A stretch of 64,000 nt of DNA from Phoronis australis (lineage: Eukaryota; Phoronida; Phoronidae), in contig NMRA01000043.1 in NCBI GenBank assembly GCA_002633005.1, forward strand, positions 1,057,267 to 1,121,266. Direction: 5' to 3'. Each line of letters begins with the position of its first letter. Within the stretch, counting starts at the first letter, position 1. Below, piece after piece: positions 1-12,500 of the stretch. A program made the translations under genes and the position numbers. The notes under the pieces were generated by a model, which ran no database searches, was not told the origin of the DNA, and saw nothing but the letters and a program-made list of their open reading frames with translations.

Positions 1-1170
1 AACTAAAATGTGAATTTTGTCACTGTAGTCATAGTGACACTGGTATGTGATCATATCACTGTCAGTGTCTTCGGCACGAATAGCATGGAATTGGCACTAC
101 TGATATTATTCCCCCTGGATACTTATCCTTTCCCACTTGCCTCGTCGAAATGGTTCTGCGGGTCACATGTTCAGTTGATGCTTCTACCATGAACATGTAT
201 TGGGATTTTACCGAGCTTAGATTCAGTGCTTAAAATTTCCCTTAAATGTTAGGAGGATTCCTCTTTTTTAGTTTCAATTTCCTCTTTTTCATTTTCCAGT
301 TTCCCTTTTCGTCTCTTTTTTATAATTAGTTTGACTTTATTCATACAAATAACGTTTATTTGCTGGAGTTGATTTTTACAACACAAAATCTATTTCTATC
401 ACACAAGCCTATTTATTTGCAGAACGATACATCAGCTGGAAATTTTTCCTTTTTTGCCATTGGTCATTCCAAGCCCAGCAGATTGGAAATTTTATCTAAT
501 CCTCTTTTCAATCAATATAACTGAGTTCTATTCTCAGTCAGATGTTTCACGGAAGCTTCTCATGTCTTCCCCTTTTCCGCATGGAATGCTTCGCTCGCCC
601 GCTTGCCCGAATTTGGTGGGAGCAAGGCTGCCCCCTCCCTGAAATTCTCACACTTTAGTTGACGTCAGGAGATCATAGGTTGAGTCATGCATACCCTAAG
701 GAGGTCGTGTGAAGCCAGTTGAAAGGTTTAAGACTGAGGCCGGGAACAACGAAGTACCATTTTATTACGGTAGCCTCACAGTTCCGGAAACATTTCAAGG
801 TTTCTCCTCGCTCTTTCATACAAATTAGCATCCCAAATTGTTCAGTGATCAATCTCACTGAACTATCACTCCTCTAGTACATGCTATTGGTTTAGAAAGC
901 CGATTACGTATACAAGGTTTCAACATTATATAATGGTATAAACACGGTCATAAAATCACACAGATATGGCCGGCAAGTGATATTTTAATTGTCTCACTTT
1001 TTCGTAAACAATATTTGGCACCAAATGAATATTTTTCAGATGTTCTGGACTACAACTACCAACAGACACTGTTTTAAAAAGTTCTGGGCAACCACAAGAA
1101 AGAAACAAGGCCTTTTATGATCGACATATGTCCCGAATAATAGATAAATGATACGTGCGTCGCAAGCTCG

Positions 1171-1283
1171 TTACCAGAGATGAAAGGAGACTGATGTAGG
1201 CGATATAAGGTCATTTATTATGACTAGTACAATTACAATAAAATGAATACAGGTAAATAAGTATAATAGGTAATCTCTGGTAA
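1171..1283 (+). mobile_element. Short MITE with TTACCAGAGAT inverted termini
   Basis: The stretch begins TTACCAGAGAT and ends ATCTCTGGTAA, an exact 11-bp terminal inverted repeat. An inverted-orientation relative sits at 32046-32145; internal blocks such as GGCGATAT and TTTATTATGAC are shared. No target duplication is evident. Confidence 0.7.
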
Positions 1284-2013
1284 GATGGGCAATAAAAAGC
1301 GCCACAGAGATGTTGTAAGACAGCTCATGCCCATGCAATTTTAGTAATTATTATTTCATTTGAAAGCGGTAACTGATTTTGTCGTATGTACATTTACGTT
1401 AGCACTGATTGTCAGAGTTGGTGGTGGCTAAGCTTGTGAAGGTTATCGTAGACAGGGATCAGAATATAAAAGCTAAGACAAAAAATTGTTGATGTAAATG
1501 AACCTCTCATTTTGGAATAGTTTCCTCGACATAGAATAAAAAATGTAGCTTTAAATATTTTTAAAATAGTCAAAAAACTTTATGATATTGTAGCAAAGCC
1601 CGGTTTATATCAAAAGCGACACCAAGTCACTGCTACGACCTACGCTGCGTCACTGTGCGAGCTAAGTTCTTGGTCGCATTGATGGGCTTGTTGGAGAGCT
1701 TGCTTATAGAGTTAAAAACAAAAATAGATCGTGTATCCAAATTTCATTAGCCATACCCAGTGCGGCAACTGTAAGCGTTCTTTCCTCTGGTCTAAACATC
1801 TCTCAGGTTAAGGCATTGCAAACAGCAAAAGCAATCATACAATCATACGGTCCGCGTGAGTAAAGGTTTGTACAACAAATTGTCCTTGGTTATTAGTAGC
1901 AGTCTGTGGCAGGTAGCTCATCGCACACTTAGGACTAATTACATATTCAGGAACATTGCAAAAACTATCAAACATATCGAACATTACACACACATGTATT
2001 GTACATCATGCAT

Positions 2014-2276
2014 GCGCGCACCCAGGGGGAGGGAGGGGGGGGGTTGGGCTCGAGGGGCTCGAAGTAGTCCCCCATTTGGCGAAATGGAAAAAAAGTCCGC
2101 CCTAGAGGACCAAAAAGACCCAGAATACGAGACAAAAATCCACAGGAATCCGGCGCGAGTGCACAATTCGCAGGTCTGAACATAGTACCCCGTTTTTTAG
2201 TGCTCGACTTCTTTTCTAGGAAAAGGTCCACATACCGCGAAATTCAAGCCCCCTATATTTTAGACTGGGTGCGCGC
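2014..2276. mobile_element. 263-bp MITE with 12-bp terminal inverted repeats
   Basis: GCGCGCACCCAG at 2014-2025 is repeated as its exact reverse complement at 2265-2276. The interior is G-rich near the left end. It is non-coding, so the short frames over it are spurious. Superfamily is unclear since no target-site duplication was recognised. Confidence 0.65.
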
Positions 2277-2364
2277 TTGTCATGGGAGACAGAATTGACG
2301 CAAGATCAGAAATTAACTTTCTTGTGTGATTATTATGACCGGATCTACAACGAGACAACAAGCC

Positions 2365-2394
2365 CATAAACTGTCGCCCGGGCGACAATTTATG
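2365..2394. repeat. 30-bp near-perfect palindrome
   Basis: The two 15-base arms are reverse complements with one mismatch and centre on CCCGGG, with the core TGTCGCCC/GGGCGACA. A related palindrome with core TTGTCGCT..AGCGACAA is at 31381-31398, and both are followed by GCGACAAT(T/A)TATG-like bases. Confidence 0.75.
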
Positions 2395-3219
2395 TCATCG
2401 GCTATTTAATGACTACAAGAGATAGAGTCATTGTAACTAAGATGGAAAACGCGGTCACCATTGCGAATTTCGCTAACACGAGTCCACTTCCATATCTAAT
2501 TTGTGTGAACGATACTTTACTTACCTGTTTGACGGGATTGTTCGCACGTTTAAGGTCATACACTGTATGGCAATCGACGAGGAGATACCTACTTCGTTTT
2601 TCGGTGTATTCTGTAATCGAAGTATACTGATTACGGTATCTGGCTGAATAAACATCATTTTCCTACTGACAGAATTTTATCATAGAAGTTGCTTCCCTTA
2701 GTTGCGTGCAGAAATCGTCCTACAGAACAAATGATTCGTTAATGGGGAAATAATAGTGACTGTTACGTCAACCATGCAATGTAATTAAAGAAAAGGTCTG
2801 TTTTGTATGTAGGTATTTATATTGTTAATAATGATTTTCCTACAACTGAACACATTCCTATCTGTAGCACTCCAATTTTCACAAATCAATAAAACATTGT
2901 AGTTGCTAAGATCTTTTATAAGTACTATTTCAAATGCCTCTCACTTGCGATCTTAGCGATTAATTGTCGTGAGAAGACGAACACGGTTTCCTTGGAAATT
3001 TGTACCTTGTCTTCATACATTAGGATTTCTCGATCACGCACACAAAGTTAATTAATAGTTATCTACGTGTTCTTAATGCATTGATTGACGTGTTTTGCGC
3101 ACCTACGAAGGTAGTTTTCTTCTGGCAGAAATGAATGCCATAGACCTCAACACCATGTGTACATTGCGAGATCAGAAAACTGTTGACTAACCCAGGAAGT
3201 TTGCATTGTTGGCAACGTG

Positions 3220-3571
3220 ATGGAACACAGTAGTGCTGGAGTTCGGATCTCTCATCATTATTGCGGCTATTTCAAAGGAAGCAGGAGCAGCAAAAGCAGT
3301 CGCATAACTATTCCGCTTGGACGACTCAAAGAGGGCCACAAGATGGACACTTTGGAGAGAACATTTCTTGAAGCTGTGGAAAGAGGCGATAAACACACGG
3401 TGATGCGTTGCCTCCAAGACCCAAATTCGGTTAACGTCAACTGTACGTCGATGTTAGGACGATCGGCTTTGCAGACGGCGGCGGATAACGAGAACTTAGA
3501 AATAACGGAAATTCTACTGAAGCAACCAGGGATTAAGATTGGAGACGCGCTGATGTATGCAATACAAGAAG
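3220..3571 (+). CDS. TRPC exon 1 (ankyrin N-terminus)
   Basis: This exon encodes residues 1-117 plus one base. The chain [21 protein letters not shown] is the first ankyrin-like helix pair typical of TRPC proteins. The donor reads AAG|GTAAC. ATG 3220 gives a 41-residue basic, Ser-rich leader before MDTLERTF, so translation from ATG 3343 would remove that leader. Confidence 0.85.
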
Positions 3572-6500
3572 GTAACAACTTTTAAAGTAAATCAAAGTAC
3601 GAGATGTCAAATTACAAAGAAGATAACATAGAGGCCTCTGTTATGTTCACGAAGGGCACGGTTGTGCTTATTTTTATTATTTGTTGCGACATGATTGGAA
3701 ATTTACAAGAAGCTAAATGAGTGTAGCCTGCATCCGATATACACTATTTTCAACCCATAAATCTACTTAACGTCAGCACCGTCAATAAATACTTTTCACA
3801 GTTTTGATAAACATCACAAATAAATGTGAAATGCCCCCATACAATTTTCCAAAATACGAATTCTTGAATACTTATCGAAATATGATCGTGAAGACGAAAC
3901 CGTTAAAAGTAAAGGGCGTCACTGATGTGCCCCTTGTACGGTCACATGCATTTGACATAATTCGGTCAAGGACAGCGGACTCAAATATTTTGTCGCTTAT
4001 TTTTTTTGTCATCAGCACATTCAAAGACGCATTGGTTGAAAAAGCAGCCATTGTGCTTGTATCCATTCAGACGTTAGTGCTAATGGTTAAACACCCGTGA
4101 CTTGTGTCATTTGTTGCAATACACGATAAGTAAACATGACTAAAATTTTATGCCTTTTTCAAAATATATTGAATTCTTAAATGGCGAACCATGACGATTG
4201 TTGTTCAGGTTGCGTTATTAAAACTGGTGTTCAATCTATATCAAAATCAAACATTTTATAACCATTACCTGACCTACGTATAAACAGGGCTAGGTATATT
4301 GCGCTTTTTCAAGAATTTTCCCCATGTGTGTCGCCTAGTTCCGGATATAGGCGCAGTCTCACAAACTGGCGTATGAGTTTTTAAAAAGACGTACATATTT
4401 GGTAGTAGTGGTAACAAACACAAAAACAATAACAGTATAAAAACATTAACGGCAATACCTCTGCTCGCCCTTCTTGCATTCATACATTGTGGTAATGAAA
4501 GTTCGGATGTACAGATGTACTCCTTCCTTCAAGAAGCGAACTTTTGAGTTAGGCCACTTACCGCCAAAAAACTGGTCTCAAATTGTTCCTTGCTCAAGTT
4601 ATTTCTGTGTTTGAACAAAACTGACAGTTCATTATTCTCCGAGGTGCTGCCCATACAAGGCCATACTTAGCGCCGTGATAAGCCAGCTTGCAGAACGAAC
4701 TGCCAATTCTTTCGAAGTCCCAAATCAGCTCAATCTTCACGATGCGTAAGTAAATATTTGGTTTGCGCTAAAGGCTACCGTAGGCAATGAGATGCACGCC
4801 AGAAATATTTTTAATATTTTTTTTTTGTCATAGTTGAAACACGTAGGCCGGGAAGGAGAGTTGAGTAATTGGGGGAGGGGGGAGGGGGTATTTGAATTTT
4901 GCACGTCAGACTCTTTGCAAGGGGTTGCATTTTCCCATTTAATTCCTCGTCTGCTTCACTTCTGTGTTTCGAATTCCACAAAAAAGTCTATCTTTGCTTC
5001 ATGACTCTACAGAAAGTTTGACCTTGAACGAACGTATCACCAACACGTGTTGTCAGATGGTGACGCTAAAGGCGCTCCATAACAGGAAACTCAACGACCT
5101 CCAGTTAACCATTTTTATTACATGTTGCTTCAAATTTTCAATCGCTGTCCCTCTATCGTTTTTTGTAATTTGTAGGTGATTTTAGTCGTGCAATATGTCG
5201 TATTTGGTCATATTTACTACGGATGAGAATCAGTGGCTCTAAGTCCGACTCTGCCTCATTACCCGAGTGTGTCCAGATGAACCCTGATGACATACACCAG
5301 CTCGTTTTCGAGTGAACCAACCTGTCGTAATTACGTAAAACTTTCCGCTGAAGAACATGTTTTCAATATCAGTTTTCTTACAGTGAGAACGGTTATTTTT
5401 CACAGGATCGCAGACGGTTTGTGTAACAGCATCACGATCATGACTACTTCCAGAGCGAGAAATGACCTTGCCCTTTCATGGTTATTGTTACATTATGCTA
5501 TTTTCTGCAGATCTTATAACTCTCTTTTTGTCAAAAGGATATTAAACTCGAGTTTGGCCGATTAACAGATAATAAAAGCGCCATTACCTTTCAATTCCCT
5601 GAAACAAAATAATGTTCTGTAACCCTCGACAAACCTCAAAAGTTTGGAGGACAATTTGAAAACACATTTTGAGGCAATTGTGGAGAAAGAACACCCACCA
5701 ATAATCATAGTATCCACCATGTGACATAGGGAGTATAGATTTAGTTGATTACTGCTTCCATCTTTCAAGCTTGGCCCCAATGATGCAATAGCATGTTGCA
5801 GAACGAGGATTGGCTGAAACCATCCTTTTAATGTAGAGAGATCAAGATATCGTGGTTTGATAATTCTATCTGACGTCCGTCTGTCTCAAGATGGTTTCTA
5901 TGCAAAAACAGAATTATCAATTTATTTAATCAAGCTTCAGAAATAACTTTTAACGACGATTTTGCGAAATTCAGAGCCAAATGGTCATGTTTCACATCAA
6001 CTAATGAAATTTCAAACTGCGTCCAATACACTTTAATCGAGTAGATAAACGATGTAAATTTTATTCAACTTTTTTTTTTCATCAACTATTATCGACGAAA
6101 CACTAATTGATTAACCATTCACATATTCCTTCGATTCTTTGACAGTTTCCAGTTTAGGAGGAAACGGATGATCGTGGGGCCAATAGTTAGAAAAATTCTT
6201 TACAGTCATCAACAAAAACGCTCCCCTCCAGTTCACGTATACGCGATCTTGAGATTAAGCAGAATTCCAAGTTCCCTACATCATCAATAATATTTTTTAC
6301 TGGTGACACCTGTCTTATTTTCACATATTCATCTTAAAACACACACGTCAAATAAAGGAGAACAACAATATCCCACAGTAGAGTTAATTGGCAAAAGATT
6401 TTCAACAATGTTTTCCAGTTAGCAACATGGCGTCTGTAGGTTGAGGTAGACTTGATCTGGAACAATAGACACTGTTTCATGGAAAGTTACGCTCCACACC

Positions 6501-9500
6501 ACCGTTTCTGAAAAACAGTTTTATCTTACTTCAGCAAACTTACAAGGTCTCTGAAATTATATCGATAATTACAAGTTGTTCACATAATTTTCAAAAGCTA
6601 TTTCAAAACTTTGGCGTGCTACCAATTATACGGTACAACAATTAGCAAAATATCTGACTTGAAAGTCGTAAAGTGACATGCAGCCAGAACCGAGTAGAAC
6701 CAAAAACCAAAACAAAATGATTGGTCAAAGAACATAGATTGCAGTGCCATCTGTAGGTAACATAACATAACACAACATAACACCTAACATTCAATTTAGT
6801 AGCCCCCCTACGGACAAAAATAAATAACGTCGAGTGTTATGCCGACACTTGCATTCGAAAACTAGGATGGTTACCCCTCAAGACATCCGCCTGTGTTACC
6901 ACTTGCAATAGTAGTAGTTTATGTTATACTGACGTGTCTCATCTAATAGGAGACCCAGCTTCATGGGCTTCAGTACAGGTCAGTTTGAACAAATAAGTGA
7001 TCACAATATACTGCACATATTGTTATGCAAACAATATTTTCTGTCTTATTTGAAAAATTTTGTATACAAAATCCATAGCATGTTCCAACGACAGTTGACT
7101 GTTCGTGATGAAAGTCAATATTTGGGAATCAGTTTTCCTATTAAAGTCAACATTGGTTTTAGCTATTAAATCTGCTGGTTCGCTATCATATGCATGGACA
7201 TGATAAAAGAAAATATACTTCAGTCTCTGGTTCCGTCTCACACAAAGGATAAGTTCTTTCATTTTCAACTGGTATCATAAGTGGTAACATCCACGAACGC
7301 AACTGAGCAAAAACCGATCATTGAGATAGTGAAACATTTCTAAGAACAAAAGTTTCTGTTTGATATCTATTTTTGAAAAGGATATATGTTCTTAGTTTTG
7401 GTTTCTGAAGGCATCGACTTCGCCAATCACTACTTGCTCTGTCGTGTAAACATTGTTGTAGCATCGGATACGTGTATATTGAATACGACTTATTGGCAAC
7501 AATTAGATAAAATATTATTTTGTAGTAGCTGATGTGTAGTCAAGGTAACTAAAAGTTATTATGCCAGTGATTTCCACTCGCCAGGTGTGTATGCGCTAGT
7601 GGAGATGTTGATAAATCATCCGTCAATTACAACGGAGATGCTTGGGTTAGAATGGGCACAGACCAAGAACGACGAGGAGAGCGACGAATACTCCCAGGAT
7701 ATCTCGCCTGTCATTCTTGCAGCCACGTGCAACCAGTTTGAAATACTGCAACTTCTTCTTTCGCGTGGCACCAGAATCGACAAGCCGCACAAACTGTCTT
7801 GCCCCTGTCCAGAATGCAGAGACTTTGTTCACGAGGATAGTTTAAGGCACTCCCTCCGTAGGATCCACCGTTATCGCGCCCTAGCAAGTCCGGCGTGGAT
7901 GTCATTGACCAGTTGTGATCCGATTTTAACAGCATTTGTGCAATCTTGGGAGCTACAACAGTACGCTAAAATAGAAATTGAATTTCAAGATGTTTACATG
8001 GCGCTCAGTAATCAGTGTAAACGCTTTGCCTGTTCCTTGTTGGACCAATGCAGAAGTAGTGAGGAGGTGATTGCCGTTCTAAATAAGGAAAGTGAGATCG
8101 AAGAAGACATGTGTTCGTCTTCCGACTACAAGTCTAAGCTCACACTTTCCAGGTTAAAACTGGCCATCAAGTTCGAACAGAAACAGGTGAGTAAGACACG
8201 ATTTAAAGAAATAATTCGTCAGTCACCGAATCCCAAAAAGTCCAGAAGTTTCTATTGCATTTAACCTATTGGATGATATTCGCGACATCATTCCACTTTT
8301 AAACCAAAACTTCATTCAACTGCAGGGACTTGTCTCTGATAACACCAGGTGAAATGAATTCTTGATAGGATAGTACACTAGTATATGTATGTGGGACAAC
8401 CTATGTAAGCTTCGTATACGATTGTGACGTAGTTGGAGTATGTAGACAGGTACTCTCACACGACCTTTTTAGTTAAACACTTGAAGAGACTGTCGTATGC
8501 ACAGGCTTTATCATCCAACATAAAGCTCAGACAGACGGATACGAAACGGGCAGTCAGATCTTCAGACGGAAAGAACAGACCTTCAAGTGGGACGGACGGA
8601 CCTTCAAATAAGAAGGACGGACCGAAAGACGGGCCTTCAAGTGAGAAGAACGGACCGAAGGACGGACCTTCAACTGGTAGGACAGACCTTCAAATGGAAA
8701 GGACAAACCTTCAAATGGGAAGTACAGACCTTCGAATGGTGAAGACGGACGAATAAATGAAAAAACGGGGGAGAAATGGGAAGAGCAGTATTGCGAACTA
8801 ACTTTGTGATGGATTATCGACATTCATACATTCACATGACATGGGTATATCCTAAAGCTACATTTCGCCATCTATAGTAGATCAAAACGCAAATCAAATT
8901 AGGTCCTTTACTCTTATAAACTTGGTCTAACAACATACCTTGTAGTGATAGAATTACATTTTCGTTACCAACTTAATTTACAGGACGAATTATCAAATTC
9001 TTAGTTCTATTTAGTTAATGATGTTTTTGTGGGTAATGTATGTAGGATCCTATCACAGTAAGGAATATTACGAATTAAATACTTTTTGACGAAGGAAGAT
9101 GGCATGGTTATCCAACGTATTTGTAAGATGACGTCACTTGTTTAGTTTGTAGCACATCCACACTGCCAACAGCTGTTATCGTCTATCTGGTATGACGGCA
9201 TTCCCGGATGGAGACACCACAACAGTGTCATCAAGTTCTTCACCGTCGTTGGATTAATCCTGGCTTTGCCTGCTATGGCCCTCTACTACCTCATTCTGCC
9301 CAAAACCAAAGTTGGAAAGATCTTGCGCAGTCCGTTCATGAAGTTCATGTACCATAGCGTTTCTTTCTTCGTCTTTCTCTGTTTGTTGATCTGTACTTCG
9401 ACCGAGATCAGTTACTATCCGGGCCGTGAGAAGCAAAGGGGTCCTCCTCCACTCGTTCTCGAGTGGTGTATATGTATCTATGTTTGCGGTAGGTCTAAAG

Positions 9501-12500
9501 TGATTATAAACCCGTGTTCGGTCCAAGGACCCAACTTTTGATTTAGATAACATACTTGGTGTAAAATTAGCTACAGCTTGTTCCTTTAATCAGACGATAA
9601 GTGATTTCTGGATTTGGAATAACCTGATAGTTGGTCATTCTTTGATTCCAAGCTCAGCACATATAAAACGTCATCTTGTCAGTAAAGACTGGTCACGTCC
9701 CAAATAATAGCGACTTGTCAGTTATTTTGAAACCTTAAAATCAACTCCAAAATGACTGAAGAACAATTTGAGACTCATGTACTTTTTTTGTAAACAGCCC
9801 TTAGACAGAACGTCTACACGTATAAATGCTTCAGATTAGAAATAACGGCAGACGCCACCGATGTACATCATATTCTCAGTTTTAATCAAGCCATAGGGTA
9901 TTACGAGATTGTCTACTAGGTGCCCATAGGTCATACATTTGATCAAATGGCTGCATTGTTACATTGCAACTTAGAGACAGTTATCGATATGATTTTCACG
10001 TAGAACCCGTTCTGATTCCAATAAAGGCGACACGTGTTCTTGTAGTGTTGCTGTATATTGCAGGATTCGTTTGGAGTGAATGCAAACAACTGTGGGAGGA
10101 AGGTGTCAAGGCGTACATGTGCCAGTGGTGGAACTGGTTGGACTTCATCATGCTATCGCTCTACCTCTGTACATTCTCACTGAGACTCGTCGCATACTAT
10201 CAAATACAGAGCGGTCATTACGGTCCGATGGAGCTGGAACGAAAGTATTGGCCGAGAGACGACCCCACGCTTATTTCGGAGGGCCTTTTTGCCATTGCCA
10301 GTATTTTCAGCTTTGCCAGGATTATCTACTTGTTTCAGGCCAATTCCCATCTCGGACCGCTACAGATCTCACTGGGATGCATGTTGATTGACATAGCCAA
10401 GTTCCTTGTGATATTTTTCTTAATCTTATCATCATTTGCCTGTGGTCTGAACCAGTTATTTTGGCACTACCACACATTTGAGGAGGATGACGATGCCACA
10501 CCGAGAGGTACTTTTACTAGGTTAGAATTATTCTTTATTTCTTTTCATGACGCAACCGTTGATTTGTCATGATTATTTAACGAGTTAAACATTTGGTCTC
10601 TTAGGTCAACTGTAGATATAAACATTAGTTTTGTAAAAAGTATCTTCTTGGAGTTAGAGAAGGAGATATTAGCCATATTTTTATCTTGAATTGACAGTTG
10701 GCACCGTTGCAACAGTTTCGTCAAGGTATCGACGCGAGGGTTGGGTGTCAAGAAAGTGTCTTTCACAACATTAAAACTCATAAATAATAAAAAATATCAG
10801 CAATGAGCCCGGGGGTCCACTTGACTCTCATAATTTACGTGTTACTGCGGAAATAGTCCAGCGGAAAGCAGCACATTCTATGAAACCGTCTCACTTCTAA
10901 TGTTCACCAGAGTGAATCTATTGGTGTCTTTAATCCACGTTCCTTAGAAATGTTTAAAATTTGAATTCGTTGGCAGTTTCTATTGTTAACCCTTTTTAAT
11001 TTCCTGTTTTATTTTTTCTTATGCCATTTTGTTAAATTTCCAACATTTTCTTCCTTACCAGGGCCCTATGGGAGAACAATATTGTTAAACTGCGGAGTAG
11101 GGTTTTATCCTGAGTAGTTATTATTTATATTATACTTCATACTTAGATATGAAAGGGGCGGGAGACGTCCCGGGGCACATGTCTGCCTCAGTCGTCATAA
11201 CGAACACCCTAAAGGACCAATTTTTTCTGTATAACAAGAAAACAATGAAATCTGGCGTATTGACTAAACTTTCTGTGACGTAATGGAGGACGAGCTCCAC
11301 CTGTAGATGTACAATGGAAACATTTTCGGACCAAATTGGGTTCTAAGAAGCTAATGGCTAAATAGGCTTGCTATTCAGCTGATGATCCAGGTAAATACTG
11401 GAGACTGATACTTCCTTCTGCACTAACTCCTTGTTAATGACTACATTCGAACTAATTCAAACCGTTAAAAAACCACAAAACTGTGCAGCCAGTGACGAAA
11501 CTAATATGTGATTTCAGACTGGATTTCAGCTTCCTCACCCTGATTTGGGCGTTGTTTGGAGTCACGCAGACCAAAAGTCTCGTTCTTCCGGACGCCCAAG
11601 AGTTTACCAACAAACTCGGTGAACTTGTGTTCATGGCATACCACGGTATGGCTATCATAGTGATGATTAACATGCTTATAGCCATGATGTCCAGCTCATT
11701 TCAGGATATTGAGGTTGGTATCATATTGAAGCAGTGATATTGCATGGTAATGGCCGGTGCTTTCCTATATGAATGTATTGACAATGTTAAATGTTACGTT
11801 CACATGTCGTTTTACTGGTGGCTGTCTCTGTCAGGCTCGAGCTGCACGACCCCACAAATATATCGTGAAATGCCAATGGGAACCAATGACCGACATGAAA
11901 AATATCCCCCAGTCGCCATGGTCAAAATCATATAAGAAAGAATATGTGTTTCAGTTGTGTTCTTTTTTATCATTTTCTCCATTTGAAAGGCTCATACAAG
12001 ACTCCTTCATAGTAAACTGCCTAAAATTGACTCATGATAAATGGTTACCGTACGAAGACTCACATTGAAACTTTAATAGGAGATCGGTTTGAAGCTGTTG
12101 AATGAGATGATTAGTCACAAAGTTAAGAAGAGAACCTGTCGCCACAGCTACAATGTGACAAATAAATCCACAATTAACGTTTCCAGGCCCATGCAGACAT
12201 GGAATGGAAGTTCACTCGCACCAAACTATGGATGGGTTACTTTGATGAGGGTTCGACACTACCTGTGCCCTTCAACATCATCGTCAGTCCAAAGTCCGTC
12301 TATCACGCTCTTTGCGGTTTAAAGAACCTGGTTGTCAACTATTTCAAGTCAGGAAGAAAACAAAAAATTAAGAGAAAAAAGAGAGCCGTGTTCACGTCAA
12401 TTTTAAAAGTAAGTAAATCTCATGACAAGACCACTCGTCATTTGATTGTCTGATAGCCTATAGCTAGATTGCACGCAAGGATGCAAAATTTTTGCTTCCC

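Larger units (their letters stand above)
1..3219. other. Upstream region of TRPC gene, no gene seen
   Basis: Reading frames here are short and unlike any protein. The stretch contains two small MITE-like elements (1171-1283 and 2014-2276) and a 30-bp near-palindrome at 2365-2394. The TRPC 5' UTR and promoter should lie in its last part; an upstream ATG occurs at 3131. No clear TATA box was fixed. Confidence 0.6.

Noticed and set aside
1856-2231. Overlapping frames on both strands
   Set aside because: They run across the G-rich MITE at 2014-2276.
8433-8756. 107-residue Asp/Gly/Pro-rich frame
   Set aside because: It lies in TRPC intron 2 and follows a 21-bp tandem repeat whose period keeps it open.
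10508-10513. GTACTT as the TRPC exon 4 donor
   Set aside because: Joining 10507 to 11518 breaks the frame; donor GTTAGA at 10521 restores RGTFTRLDFSF.
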